A DNA stretch of 64,000 bases, taken from assembly GCA_040216635.1 (NCBI GenBank), contig JAVJOU010000026.1, forward strand, positions 410,172 to 474,171, given 5' to 3'. The notes below the pieces were generated by a model. That model did no database searches and was not told the origin of the DNA. It saw nothing but the letters and a program-made list of their open reading frames with translations. Below, in pieces: positions 35,242 to 44,545 of the stretch (within the stretch, counting starts at the first letter, position 1; the number at the start of each line of letters is the position of its first letter). The DNA is from UBA1479 sp040216635 (GTDB taxonomy: Bacteria; Pseudomonadota; Alphaproteobacteria; Rhodospirillales; Casp-alpha2). Made by a program: the position numbers and the translations under genes.

Positions 35242-35823
35242 ATGAATATCACCGTTAAGGGAAAGAACCTGGACGTGGGGGACGCATTGCGGACCCATGC
35301 GGAAGCGCAGCTTGCGGACACGGTTACCAAATATTTCGACCGCGCCCTGGAAGCAGGTGTCGTGCTGTCGAAGGTCGGCCATCAGTTCCATGCGGAAATC
35401 TCCGTCCATCCGATGGCCGGGGTGCTGGTTCATGGCCGCGGCGCCAATGACGATGCCTATGCCGCCTTCGATCAGGCGTCCGAGCGCATCGCCAAGCAGC
35501 TTCGCCGCTATCACCGGCGCCTGACCAGCCATCACGAGAACATGGCGGCTCAGGAATCCTTCCGCGCACAGCATTTCGTGGTTCAGGCGGAACCGGACCA
35601 CGAAGAACTGCCCGAAGAAGGGCAGCCGACGATTATTGCCGAACTGGCGACGGACATTCCGACCCTGACAGTCGGTGCAGCCGTCATGCGTATGGATTTG
35701 GCCGATGCACGGGTACAGATGTTCCGTGACAGCCGTTCCGGACGTCTGAACGTTGTTTATCGTCGCGACGACGGCAACATCGGCTGGATTGACCCCGTTG
35801 ACGGCAAGGCCGCCGACGCCTGA
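35242..35823 (+). CDS. hpf: Ribosome hibernation promoting factor (long form)
   Basis: A 193-residue protein. The N-terminal domain (MNITVKGKNLDVGDALRTHAEAQL) binds the ribosome decoding region; the C-terminal domain (MRMDLADARVQMFRDSRSGRLNVVYRRDDGNIGWIDP) is the dimerisation module that makes 100S ribosomes. The linker is acidic. It lies between rpoN and ptsN as in many proteobacteria. Confidence 0.95.
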   Translation: MNITVKGKNLDVGDALRTHAEAQLADTVTKYFDRALEAGVVLSKVGHQFHAEISVHPMAGVLVHGRGANDDAYAAFDQASERIAKQLRRYHRRLTSHHENMAAQESFRAQHFVVQAEPDHEELPEEGQPTIIAELATDIPTLTVGAAVMRMDLADARVQMFRDSRSGRLNVVYRRDDGNIGWIDPVDGKAADA

Positions 35824-35878
35824 ATGGGCGGCGTGGCGCGCCTGACCGCGCCCGGGATGATGGATTTAAGGACTGGTT

Positions 35879-36343
35879 ATGGAAATCCGAGACCTCCTCT
35901 CCTCCGACAGTGTGATCGCCAATTTGCGGGTGACCAGCAAGAAACAAGCCTTGCAGGAACTGGCAAGCGCGGTTTCGCGCCTGACGGATCTGGACGAACG
36001 CGCCGTATTCGACGTTCTGATGGAACGGGAAAAACTGGGCACGACCGGGGTCGGCAACGGCATCGCTATTCCGCACGGCAAACTGCCAGGGCTGGAAAAG
36101 CTCTACGGCATGTTCGTGCGCATGGAAAAGCCCATTGATTTCCAGGCCATCGACGAACAGCCGGTCGACCTGATCTTTTTGCTGCTGGCGCCGGAATCAG
36201 CCGGAGCGGACCACTTGAAGGCCCTGGCCCGGGTTTCGCGCCTGCTCCGCGACCGTTCGACCTGCGACAAGCTGCGCGGCACGGACGATGCTGAAGCGCT
36301 TTACGCCATTCTCAGCGAATCGGCCGACGTTCAGGCGGCTTAA
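35879..36343 (+). CDS. ptsN: Nitrogen-regulatory PTS protein EIIA-Ntr
   Basis: A 154-residue EIIA domain. The phosphorylated histidine is His66 in GIAIPHGKLPG. LVTSK-like helix 1 and the FLLLAPESAGADHLKALARVSRLLRD helix pair match PtsN. It receives phosphate from NPr and controls potassium transport and sigma-54-linked functions. It is the last gene of the cluster, followed by a hairpin. Confidence 0.96.
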   Translation: MEIRDLLSSDSVIANLRVTSKKQALQELASAVSRLTDLDERAVFDVLMEREKLGTTGVGNGIAIPHGKLPGLEKLYGMFVRMEKPIDFQAIDEQPVDLIFLLLAPESAGADHLKALARVSRLLRDRSTCDKLRGTDDAEALYAILSESADVQAA

Positions 36344-36391
36344 AAGCGGCTGAACGGCGCCGGAATTCCGAAAAATTCAGACAGACGGAAG

Positions 36392-36411
36392 CGGGGCCGG
36401 AAAAGGCCCCG
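36392..36411. terminator. Hairpin terminator after ptsN
   Basis: CGGGGCC and GGCCCCG pair over 7 bp around GGAAAA. The following bases (TTCGCATT) are only weakly T-rich. Since the genes on both sides converge here, it could stop transcription from both directions. Confidence 0.6.
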
Positions 36412-36438
36412 TTCGCATTGGTGCATATGCAAATGTGC

Positions 36439-36675
36439 TTAGTGCAGGGGGGCGATCGCAAAGTCGTTCTTGAACGCCGTTGCTTCGGCAAGCTCGAAGC
36501 TATCGGCCCAACCCAGTTCTTCGCCGGATGCCGAATACACCCCGTAGGACATGGCGCCCTCGGCCTTGACCGGCTTCACGAATACGATCTTGTCAGCACC
36601 CAGTGCCAGGAAATCTTGTCCCGACATGCGCCGCATGGCCATGGCCTTGTAATTGCCAGGTGTTCTTTCCGTCAT
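36439..36675 (-). CDS. DUF1150 family protein (copy A)
   Basis: A 78-residue cytosolic protein with the family core MSGQDFLALGADKIVFVKPV, then SYGVYSASGEELGWADSFELAEATAF. It is related to the neighbouring copy B over the same core. DUF1150 genes are typical of alphaproteobacteria and often sit beside small heat-shock genes; their function is unknown. GGGAG precedes the ATG. Confidence 0.85.
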   Translation of the reverse strand: MTERTPGNYKAMAMRRMSGQDFLALGADKIVFVKPVKAEGAMSYGVYSASGEELGWADSFELAEATAFKNDFAIAPLH

Positions 36676-36856
36676 CAGTCGTTCTCCCGACTGGCGGTTC
36701 CCAATTCCCCCGGTATTCTTCGGGGCCCGTAATGGGCCTTTCTTAAGCCCTTTCTAGGACCGGAGGGAAGCCGCATACAGGGGCTATTATCGGGAAAAAC
36801 GGTTAACCGATCCTTTAACGCCACGAACAAAATGACGCAGCGGCCATGCCGATTTG

Positions 36857-37093
36857 TCAGTGAACGGAAAACGGTTCCATATCGTGCTGGCGCACGGCGG
36901 CCTGCGCCACGGCCAGAGTATCGGCATAGCCCAAGGGCTGGCCCAGGGCCGAAAAGATGCCGTAGGCGGGTTTGCCTTCAACCTCGACCGATTTGACGAA
37001 GGCGGTGGTTTCCGCCCCAAGGGCCAGAAAATCCTCGGCCGTCAGATGGTTGGGGTCCGGTTTGAACCGGATGTCGGAAGGATTGGCGTTCAT
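36857..37093 (-). CDS. DUF1150 family protein (copy B)
   Basis: A 78-residue protein with LTAEDFLALGAETTAFVKSVEVEG and YGIFSALGQPLGYADTLAVAQAAV. It is the closer of the two DUF1150 genes to hsp20 and is probably co-transcribed with it. AAAGGAG lies before the ATG. The 180 bases between copies A and B hold no gene. Confidence 0.87.
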   Translation of the reverse strand: MNANPSDIRFKPDPNHLTAEDFLALGAETTAFVKSVEVEGKPAYGIFSALGQPLGYADTLAVAQAAVRQHDMEPFSVH

Positions 37094-37226
37094 CGCTTGA
37101 AACTCCTTTATCCGCTGGCGCCCCGTTTTCCGGGCACGCTGGCATGGGATTTCGTGATGCGCCGCCTGGGCGGACGTCCGGCCTCCGGGCGGCGGGGCGG
37201 ATGCCGGGAAAAGGAAAATTAAGGGG

Positions 37227-37685
37227 TCAGTCGTCGGGGGCCACGTCGATCATTTTGCCGGATTTCTTGGCCGCTCCCTTTTCGATCGCGATGGTCTTGA
37301 CCTCGGGCTCGGGCACATGGCGTTCCAGATCGATGTGCAGCAGGCCGTTGTCCTGATGGGCGCGGATGATCTCGATGCCTTCGGCCAGGACGAAACTGCG
37401 CTGAAACTGGCGGGCGGCGATGCCGCGATGCAGAAAAATGCGTTCCGCCCCGTCATCCTGTTGTTTGCCGCGGATGACAAGTTGATTTTCTTCGACGGTC
37501 ACGGACAGGTCATCGTCCGTGAATCCGGCCACGGCCAAGGTGATGCGCAGTTGGTTTTCGCCGATCTGCTCGATGTTATAGGGCGGATAGCCCTCGCCCG
37601 AGACCTTGGCGGCCTGGTCGAGTATGCGTTCGAAATGTTCAAAACCCAAGAGCAGGGGGCTGTTGAAGGCGCCGAGCCGTGACAT
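37227..37685 (-). CDS. Small heat-shock protein (Hsp20/IbpA-like)
   Basis: A 152-residue ATP-independent chaperone that holds unfolding proteins. The alpha-crystallin domain spans about 35-130 (YNIEQIGENQLRITLAVAGF, ERIFLHRGIAARQFQRSFVLAEGI). The N-terminus SPLLLGFEHFERILD is typical of IbpA. GAGGAG precedes the ATG at 37685; an upstream start at 37757 is unlikely. Confidence 0.94.
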   Translation of the reverse strand: MSRLGAFNSPLLLGFEHFERILDQAAKVSGEGYPPYNIEQIGENQLRITLAVAGFTDDDLSVTVEENQLVIRGKQQDDGAERIFLHRGIAARQFQRSFVLAEGIEIIRAHQDNGLLHIDLERHVPEPEVKTIAIEKGAAKKSGKMIDVAPDD

Positions 37686-37761
37686 GGGCGTTCTCCTCTG
37701 TAAATCCATGAGCGAAAACGGCCGAAAGGCCCGCTTTTGCGCAGCACCCTTCGTCACCTCT

Positions 37762-37790
37762 TAATTTGGCAGGAAAAGCCTTTCTGTCAA
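37762..37790 (-). promoter_or_regulatory. Possible promoter of hsp20
   Basis: On the minus strand TTGACA (37790-37785) is followed after 17 bases by AAATTA (37767-37762). The -35 is perfect and the -10 is weak. A heat-shock sigma could use this, since alphaproteobacterial sigma-32 sites also begin with a TTGA core, but the downstream element does not match well. Confidence 0.35.
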
Positions 37791-37820
37791 TGCCCGGGAG
37801 AAGCCAGACGAAGGGCCGGT

Positions 37821-38780
37821 TCAGCCGACGAAGCGGCCCAGTCGCACCGCCGTGGCCCCGCGGTTGAGGCGCCGCGACGGCATGATCAGGACGCAGTCGT
37901 CATGGGGCGTCGTGACCGGTGTATCACCGTCATGGCCCAGCACCGTGCCGGCCTGGGGAATGACTTCCAGGCCGCGGTAATCTTCGGCGAACCGGAAGCG
38001 GTCGGTTTCGATGGTCACGGGCTGGGTGATTTCCACAATCTTCTGTTTAGGCGGCGGCGGGCCCAGGTGGGGGCCGGCGAAATCCATATCGACAGCCCCG
38101 GTATACAACAGGAACCGCAGCGCCGTTTCCTTGGCCAGGGTTTCGGATGAAGGTTCCCAATGCTGGCCGCATTCGACCAGCAAGGCATCCTTGGGGCTTG
38201 CCGGGTCGCGGAACGCAGCATAATCACGCATGCGCCGGCCGGCGGCATGGCCTTCGTCCATCACGACCAGTTCGGGCACGCCCACGCCTTCGGCCAGTTT
38301 GCGGCCTTTGTCCAAGGGGCCGGCCAGCATCAACGCTCCGGTGGCATGCTGCATGGAATGAATGTCGAGCAGCCGGTCGACCGTGTCGATGAACGGGCGA
38401 ACCTCGCGCGCGCGGCGCAGTTCCGTGCTGTTGCGCGGGCCGTCCAGGGTCTCGGCGTTCCACAGCCGGTTGAAGTCTTCATCGACAAAGCGCGACATCA
38501 AGGGGTCGGCCGGATCGAACCGCTGATAGGCGGCAACGTTCATGAATCCCAAAGACAGGCGGCCTTGCCTGGGCCGCACGTTCAGCTTCATCAGCCAATC
38601 AAGTGCGATGGCACCGCAGACCTCGTTGCCGTGCACCACGGCCGTGATCATCACGTGGGGGCCCGGCTCGGCACCTTCGAAGGTGGTGATGTAATCGATC
38701 CCCGTATTGCCCTTTGCATAGGGGCTGATGTCGGGGGCGGTCAGCTGGACGGGGTATTCATTGTCGGCGGGCGGGGTCAT
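37821..38780 (-). CDS. Succinylglutamate desuccinylase/aspartoacylase-family zinc hydrolase
   Basis: A 319-residue M14-like amidohydrolase. Zinc ligands are visible as HGNE (near residue 50) and the His of LLDIHSM (near 140); a catalytic Glu is likely in LLVECGQHWEP. Relatives remove acyl groups from N-acyl amino acids. AAGGA precedes the ATG at 38780. It diverges from a peptide-type ABC operon that ends in a degraded N-formylglutamate amidohydrolase gene, so a shared role in using N-acylated amino acids is a fair guess. Confidence 0.85.
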   Translation of the reverse strand: MTPPADNEYPVQLTAPDISPYAKGNTGIDYITTFEGAEPGPHVMITAVVHGNEVCGAIALDWLMKLNVRPRQGRLSLGFMNVAAYQRFDPADPLMSRFVDEDFNRLWNAETLDGPRNSTELRRAREVRPFIDTVDRLLDIHSMQHATGALMLAGPLDKGRKLAEGVGVPELVVMDEGHAAGRRMRDYAAFRDPASPKDALLVECGQHWEPSSETLAKETALRFLLYTGAVDMDFAGPHLGPPPPKQKIVEITQPVTIETDRFRFAEDYRGLEVIPQAGTVLGHDGDTPVTTPHDDCVLIMPSRRLNRGATAVRLGRFVG

Positions 38781-38977
38781 GGCGGTCCTTGGGCGGCGGG
38801 TGGGTGTGACGCGGTATGCAGGCTTTGCATAAGGGTGCGGATATCGAACGATCAAAGCCCGCCAAGGTCAAGTGTGAAGGCATGTATTAGCTCTTGCTTG
38901 TCGGCGGCCTGAGATTGATGCAACATGATTTTTCCAACCGGGCACCTGACCCGGACTCAGCAGGGAGTTTTAGCGAA

Positions 38978-40573
38978 ATGCATGTCCGTAAATCGATGAT
39001 CGCGGCAGCCGCCTTTGCGTGCCTGACCGTGAGCCTCGGCACCGGTGCCCAGGCCCAAACCATCACGATCGGCCTTGGCACCGAGCCGACCTCGATCGAC
39101 CCGCACTACCATAACCTGGGCCCCAACAACCAAATCGCCCAGCACATCTTTTCCCGCCTGATGGAGCAGGATCACAAACAACGCCTGCTTCCCGGTCTGG
39201 CGACGGAATGGAAGCCGATCAACGATACAACCTGGGAACTGAAGCTGCGTAAAGGCGTGAAGTTCCACGACGGATCCGAATTCAACGTCGACGACGTGAT
39301 CTTTTCCATGGAGCGCGCGGCCGCCCATCCCAACGCCAAATCCAGCTTCAAGGTCTTCTCGCACGGCGGCGGCAAGGAATACATCCGCGTCGACGACCAC
39401 ACGCTGCACGTCAAAACGCCCGAGCCCTATCCCCTGATGGCGGTCGATCTGTCGAACGTGCATATCGTGTCCGACAAGGCCAAGGGCCATTGGGAAGGCG
39501 ATTTCAACAACGGCAGCCAGGCCGCCGGCACCGGTCCGTTCAAGTTCGTCAAATGGATCAAGGGTGAAATCCTGGAATTCGAACGCAACGACGACTATTG
39601 GGGCAAGAAGCCGCACTGGAAATCGGTTCAGATCAAGCCGATCAAATCAGCCCCCTCGCGCCTGGCGGCGTTGCTGGCCGGGGACGTCGATTTCATCGAC
39701 CAGGTGCCGACGGTCGATGTGGCGGGCCTGAAGAAGAACGATAAGATTTCCCTCAGCCAGGGAATTTCCAACCGGGTCATCTATCTGCATCTGGATCAGT
39801 ATCGCGACGTCACGCCCTTCGCCAAGGGCACGGACGGTGGCGAGATCAAGAACCCGTTCAAGGACGTGCGCGTGCGCCGCGCTATTTCCAAGGCCATTCA
39901 TCGCGACCTGATCATCGAACGGGTGATGGAAGGCATCGCCGTCAAGGCCGGCCAGCTTTTGCCGGACGGCTTCTTCGGCGTGTCGGACAAGCTTAAACCT
40001 GAAGAATACGATCCCCAGGGCGCCAAGGCGTTGTTGGCCGAAGCCGGCTATCCCAAAGGGTTCATGGCCACGCTGCACGGTCCCAACGACCGTTACATCA
40101 ACGACGCCAAGATCGTCGAGGCCGTGGCCCAGATGCTATCGCGCATCGGCATCCGGACGACGCCGGATACCATGCCCAAGAGCGTCTATTTCAAGCGCGG
40201 CAAGAACGGCGGGCCGGCCAAGCCGCCCGAGTTCTCGTTCATGCTGGTCGGCTGGGGCTCGGGCACGGGCGAGGCTTCGTCGCCGCTGCGCTCGTTGCTG
40301 GCGACCTATTCCAAGGAAAAGGGCTGGGGCTCGTCCAACCGCGGCCTGCATTCCAATCCCAAGATGGATGCGGTTCTGGAACAGGCCTTGGCCACGGTCG
40401 ACGATACCAAGCGGGCGGCCTTGCTGGCCGAGGCGACGGAAATCGCCCTGGCCGAGGACGTGGGTCTGATCCCGCTGCATTATCAGGTCAACACCTGGGC
40501 CGCGAAGAAGGGGCTCAAGTATCTGGCGCGCACCGACGAGCGCACGGTCGCCTACGACATCCTGCCTGAATAG
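38978..40573 (+). CDS. ABC transporter substrate-binding protein (dipeptide/oligopeptide type)
   Basis: A 531-residue periplasmic solute-binding protein of family SBP_bac_5. The signal peptide ends at GAQAQT near residue 26. TSIDPHYHNLGPNNQIAQHIFSRLMEQD, LRKGVKFHDGSEFNVDDVIFSMERA and AAGTGPFKFVKW are the usual signatures. It should bind peptides or related nitrogenous compounds. CAGGGAG lies before the ATG. It is the first gene of the five-gene transport operon. Confidence 0.93.
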   Translation: MHVRKSMIAAAAFACLTVSLGTGAQAQTITIGLGTEPTSIDPHYHNLGPNNQIAQHIFSRLMEQDHKQRLLPGLATEWKPINDTTWELKLRKGVKFHDGSEFNVDDVIFSMERAAAHPNAKSSFKVFSHGGGKEYIRVDDHTLHVKTPEPYPLMAVDLSNVHIVSDKAKGHWEGDFNNGSQAAGTGPFKFVKWIKGEILEFERNDDYWGKKPHWKSVQIKPIKSAPSRLAALLAGDVDFIDQVPTVDVAGLKKNDKISLSQGISNRVIYLHLDQYRDVTPFAKGTDGGEIKNPFKDVRVRRAISKAIHRDLIIERVMEGIAVKAGQLLPDGFFGVSDKLKPEEYDPQGAKALLAEAGYPKGFMATLHGPNDRYINDAKIVEAVAQMLSRIGIRTTPDTMPKSVYFKRGKNGGPAKPPEFSFMLVGWGSGTGEASSPLRSLLATYSKEKGWGSSNRGLHSNPKMDAVLEQALATVDDTKRAALLAEATEIALAEDVGLIPLHYQVNTWAAKKGLKYLARTDERTVAYDILPE

Positions 40574-40640
40574 GGGCAGCACCGGAATATAAGGGGCGGC
40601 GGGTGTTCGCCTGCCGCCCTATCCGGTCGGAATCCGATCC

Positions 40641-41618
40641 ATGACCGTATTCATCATCCGCCGGTTCATGCAAAGCGTCATCGTCGTTCTGGTGATGTCG
40701 TTCATTGTGTTCGCGGGCGTCAACATCGTGGGCGACCCGGTCGAGATGATGGTTTCGGACGAGGCCGATCAGGCCGAACGCGAAAAGGTCATCAAATCCA
40801 TGGGCCTGGACAAGCCCTGGTACGTGCAATACGGCCGCTTTATCGCCGGCGCCGTGGAAGGAAACTTGGGCAAGTCCTTCGTCTATGGAGAGCCCGCCCT
40901 TCAGATTATCGTTCACCGCATTCCGGCGACCTTCGAACTGGCCCTGGCGGCGCTGTTCCTTGCCGTCGCGATCGGCATTCCTTTTGGTGTTTATGCGGGG
41001 CTTAAACCGGACACGGCGGCATCCAAGACGATCATGGCGGGCTCGATCCTGGGGTTCTCCCTGCCGACCTTCTGGGTCGGGCTGATGTTCATTATGATCT
41101 TCGCGGTCATCCTGGGCTGGCTGCCGTCGACCGGGCGCGGCGACACGGTGCCGCTGATGGGCATCGATGTCAGCTTCCTGACCATGGACGGTTTGGCCCA
41201 TCTGTTTTTGCCGGCGCTGAACCTGGCGCTGTTCAAGATTTCAATGGTCATCCGGCTGGCCCGTGCGGGAACGCGCGAGGTCGTTCACCAGGACTACATC
41301 AAGTTCGCCCGGGCCAAGGGGCTGACCAACCGGCGGGTCGTCCTGGTGCATTTGATGAAGAACATCATGATCCCGGTGGTCACGGTTCTGGGTCTGGAAT
41401 TCGGCGGCCTGATCGCCTTTTCCGTGGTTACGGAATCGGTCTTCGCCTGGCCCGGCATGGGCAAGCTGATCATCGACAGCATTCAGTCTTTGGACCGCCC
41501 GGTGATCGTCGCCTATCTGATGATCATCGTGCTGATCTTCGTGGTCATCAATCTGGTGGTCGATGTCATGTATTCCATTCTCGATCCCCGGGTCCGTTTG
41601 TCGGACGTGAAGTCATGA
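40641..41618 (+). CDS. ABC transporter permease (DppB type)
   Basis: A 325-residue inner-membrane permease with six hydrophobic segments. It has the typical first helix after MTVFIIRRFMQSVIVVLVM and the permease EAA loop near RAGTREVVHQDYIKFARAKGL. It ends overlapping the next permease by four bases (ATGA). Confidence 0.95.
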   Translation: MTVFIIRRFMQSVIVVLVMSFIVFAGVNIVGDPVEMMVSDEADQAEREKVIKSMGLDKPWYVQYGRFIAGAVEGNLGKSFVYGEPALQIIVHRIPATFELALAALFLAVAIGIPFGVYAGLKPDTAASKTIMAGSILGFSLPTFWVGLMFIMIFAVILGWLPSTGRGDTVPLMGIDVSFLTMDGLAHLFLPALNLALFKISMVIRLARAGTREVVHQDYIKFARAKGLTNRRVVLVHLMKNIMIPVVTVLGLEFGGLIAFSVVTESVFAWPGMGKLIIDSIQSLDRPVIVAYLMIIVLIFVVINLVVDVMYSILDPRVRLSDVKS

Positions 41619-42544
41619 GCGGCGAAACGACATCCTTGACCCCCGCCGCCGGTGATGGTGACGCAGCTGCGGTTGAAACACCGTTTCGCCGGTTCTGCCG
41701 CGATTATGCCGAAAGCCGTATCGCCACGGGGGCGTTCTTTCTGCTGGTGGCGATCGTTCTGGTGGCGCTGTTCGCCCCCTGGATTGCGCCGACCGATCCC
41801 TATGATCTGGCGCAGGTCTCGATCCTGGATGCCAAAATGGCACCGGGCACGGAATCTCTGGACGGCCTGACCTTCTGGCTGGGCACGGACGGGGCCGGGC
41901 GCGATCTGGTTTCGGCCATCATCTACGGCCTGCGCATCTCGCTTGGCGTGGGCGTCATGTCCGGTGTGGTCGCGCTGTGCATCGGGGCGACGGTCGGGCT
42001 GACGGCGGCTTATTTCGGTGGCCGGGTGGATGCCTTCATCATGCGCATCGTCGATATCCAGTTGTCGTTCCCGGCGATTTTGATCGCGCTGATCCTGCTG
42101 GCCATCCTGGGCAAGGGCGTGGACAAGATCATCATCGCCCTGGTGATCGCGCAATGGGCCTATTACGCGCGCACGGTGCGGGGCTCGGCCCTGGTGGAAC
42201 GCAACAAGGAATACATCGAAGCCGCGCAATGCCTGGCGCTTGGCCATAACCGCATCGTGTTCCGGCACCTGTTCCCCAATTGCCTGCCGCCCCTGATCGT
42301 GGTCGGCACGATCCAGACGGCGCATGCCATTTCCCTGGAAGCGACGCTCAGCTTCTTGGGCGTCGGCCTGCCGATATCCGAGCCGTCGTTGGGTCTGCTG
42401 ATTTCCAACGGTTTCGATTTCATGCTGTCGGGTTATTACTGGATCAGCTTTTTCCCCGGCGTGGCGCTTTTGGTCACCATCGTCGTCATCAATCTGGTCG
42501 GCGACCAGTTGCGCGACGTGCTCAACCCGCGCCTGCAGAAATAG
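41615..42544 (+). CDS. ABC transporter permease (DppC type)
   Basis: A 309-residue inner-membrane permease. After a hydrophilic N-terminus come LGTDGAGRDLVSAIIYGLRISLGVGV and the EAA motif RGSALVERNKEYIEAAQCLALG, both characteristic of DppC/OppC. It pairs with the preceding permease to form the pore. Confidence 0.95.
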   Translation: MSGETTSLTPAAGDGDAAAVETPFRRFCRDYAESRIATGAFFLLVAIVLVALFAPWIAPTDPYDLAQVSILDAKMAPGTESLDGLTFWLGTDGAGRDLVSAIIYGLRISLGVGVMSGVVALCIGATVGLTAAYFGGRVDAFIMRIVDIQLSFPAILIALILLAILGKGVDKIIIALVIAQWAYYARTVRGSALVERNKEYIEAAQCLALGHNRIVFRHLFPNCLPPLIVVGTIQTAHAISLEATLSFLGVGLPISEPSLGLLISNGFDFMLSGYYWISFFPGVALLVTIVVINLVGDQLRDVLNPRLQK

Positions 42545-42554
42545 GGGACAGGTG

Positions 42555-43553
42555 ATGGCCGACAGCACGGAACCGACCTTGCGGGTGGAGAACCTGGAAA
42601 CGCATTTCTTCACCAAGGACGGCGTGGCCAAAGCCGTCGACGGGGTCAGCTTTGCGGTCAACCGGGGCGAGATCATGGGCCTGGTCGGCGAGTCCGGGTC
42701 GGGCAAGTCGGTCACCGGTTTTTCCGTCTTAGGCTTGGTCGATCCGCCGGGCCGGGTGGTCGGCGGGCGCGTGCTTTATCAGGGCACGGACCTGCTGACG
42801 CTTGATCCCGAAGGCATGCGCAAGCTGCGCGGCAACCGCATCGCGATGATCTTCCAGGACCCGATGATGACCCTTAATCCGGTCCTGCGCATCGACACGC
42901 AAATGATCGAAACCGTGCGCGCCCATGATGCATCGGTGTCGAAGGATGATGCCCGCGCCCGCGCCCGCGACGCCCTGGGGCAGGTCGGCATTCCCAGCCC
43001 GGATGAACGCTTGAAGGCCTATCCTCACCAGTTTTCCGGCGGCATGCGCCAACGCGTGGCGATCGCCATCGCGCTTTTGAACAAGCCCGACCTGATCATC
43101 GCCGACGAGCCGACCACGGCGCTGGACGTCACCATCCAGGGACAGATTTTGTACGAGGCGCAGAAGCTGTGCCGCGAAACGGGCACGGCGCTGATCTGGA
43201 TCACCCATGACCTTGCGGTCATTGCCGGCCTGGCCGACAGCATCAGCGTGATGTACGCGGGCCGCATCGTCGAACAGGGGAGCTTAAGCGATGTTCTGGA
43301 CCGGCCCGCCCATCCCTATACCTGCGGGCTGCTGGGGTCGGTCCCCGGCCATAACACGCGCGGCAAACGGCTTTACCAGATACCGGGCATGACGCCGTCG
43401 CTGCTGAAACTGCCGAAAGGTTGCGCCTTCAAGGAACGTTGCCCCCATGCGGATGCGGCGTGTGAAGCGGCGCCGGACATCACCACGCCGGTGCCCGGCC
43501 GCGTCCTGCGCTGCGTCCATCCGCAGCTCGGTACGGGAAGCGAGGTGCGATGA
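42555..43553 (+). CDS. Peptide ABC transporter ATP-binding protein (DppD type)
   Basis: About 332 residues. Walker A GESGSGKS near residue 43, signature FSGGMRQRVAIAIAL near 160 and Walker B IIADEPTTALD near 180. The C-terminal oligopeptide domain with CAFKERCPHADAAC (Cys-rich motif) is present. Twin ATGs at 42552 and 42555 lie after GGGACAGG. The stop overlaps the next gene. Confidence 0.95.
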   Translation: MADSTEPTLRVENLETHFFTKDGVAKAVDGVSFAVNRGEIMGLVGESGSGKSVTGFSVLGLVDPPGRVVGGRVLYQGTDLLTLDPEGMRKLRGNRIAMIFQDPMMTLNPVLRIDTQMIETVRAHDASVSKDDARARARDALGQVGIPSPDERLKAYPHQFSGGMRQRVAIAIALLNKPDLIIADEPTTALDVTIQGQILYEAQKLCRETGTALIWITHDLAVIAGLADSISVMYAGRIVEQGSLSDVLDRPAHPYTCGLLGSVPGHNTRGKRLYQIPGMTPSLLKLPKGCAFKERCPHADAACEAAPDITTPVPGRVLRCVHPQLGTGSEVR

Positions 43554-44545
43554 CCGCGATCCTCGAGCTTAAGGACGTCACCAAGAATTTCGTCAAGCAT
43601 CTGGATGCGGCGGCGCGGATCGCGCAGCGCCTGGGTGCGAATGTGAAGGAAGAGGTCGTGCACGCGGTCGACGGGGTCAGCCTGCGGATTCAGCCGGGCG
43701 AGGTGGTCGGTCTGGTCGGTGAATCGGGTTGCGGAAAATCGACCCTGGGCCGCATGGTCGCGGGTATCCTGGAGCCGACCGCCGGTGAAATCCATTACAA
43801 GGGGCAGGCCGTTCGCGCCATGGACAAGGCCGCCGGCCGGGAAACGGCTTTGGCCATCCAGATGATTTTCCAGGATCCCTTCGCCAGCCTGAACCCCCGC
43901 ATGCGGGTTCAGGACATCATCGGCGAAGCGCCGGTGCTGCACGGCGTGGTATCGGAAAAGGATGCGGCCGATTACGTGGCCGAGGTGATGCTGCGTGTGG
44001 GGCTCGACCCGGAATACCGCAAGCGTTACCCGCATCAGTTCTCGGGCGGACAACGGCAACGCATCGGCATTGCAAGGGCGCTGGCGGTGAAGCCGGAATT
44101 CCTGGTCTGCGACGAAGCGATCGCCGCGCTGGACGTGTCCATCCAGGCCCAAGTCATCAATCTGTTCATGGACCTGCGCGAAGACCTGGACCTGACCTAT
44201 CTGTTCATCAGCCACGATCTGTCGGTGGTCGAACATATTTCCGACCGGGTCGTCATCATGTACCTGGGCCGGGTGGTCGAAGCGGCCGCGACCGATGATA
44301 TTTTCGCATCGCCCAATCATCCCTATACGCAGGCCTTGCTTAACGAGGTGCCGCGCCTGGATGTCCGGGGGCTCGATTACCAGCCGATTTCCGGTGAAAT
44401 CCCGTCGCCGCTCGACCCGCCCACGGGCTGTCATTTCCATCCCAGATGCCCGCATGCCACCGCGCGCTGCCGCGCAGAACGCCCCCAATTGCGGGAAATC
44501 GCGTCCGGCCGCATCGCCGCTTGTCATTTGAACGACGGCCCATGA
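43550..44545 (+). CDS. Peptide ABC transporter ATP-binding protein (DppF type)
   Basis: A 331-residue ATPase. Walker A GESGCGKS, signature FSGGQRQRIGIARAL, Walker B with CDEAIAALDVSIQAQV, and a Cys-containing end CHFHPRCPHATARC. It forms the heterodimer with the DppD-type subunit. Its stop codon overlaps the ATG of the amidohydrolase remnant (ATGA), showing that a sixth gene once followed. Confidence 0.95.
   Translation: MTAILELKDVTKNFVKHLDAAARIAQRLGANVKEEVVHAVDGVSLRIQPGEVVGLVGESGCGKSTLGRMVAGILEPTAGEIHYKGQAVRAMDKAAGRETALAIQMIFQDPFASLNPRMRVQDIIGEAPVLHGVVSEKDAADYVAEVMLRVGLDPEYRKRYPHQFSGGQRQRIGIARALAVKPEFLVCDEAIAALDVSIQAQVINLFMDLREDLDLTYLFISHDLSVVEHISDRVVIMYLGRVVEAAATDDIFASPNHPYTQALLNEVPRLDVRGLDYQPISGEIPSPLDPPTGCHFHPRCPHATARCRAERPQLREIASGRIAACHLNDGP

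Noticed and set aside
44097..44150. CDEAIAALD in place of CDEPxSALD in the DppF-type Walker B as a defect
   Set aside because: The catalytic Asp-Glu and D-loop are intact, and the Pro-to-Ala change is tolerated in this subfamily.
43373..44527. 384-codon open frame antisense to the DppF-type gene
   Set aside because: Overlaps a complete ABC ATPase with all motifs; the composition is that of a shadow frame.
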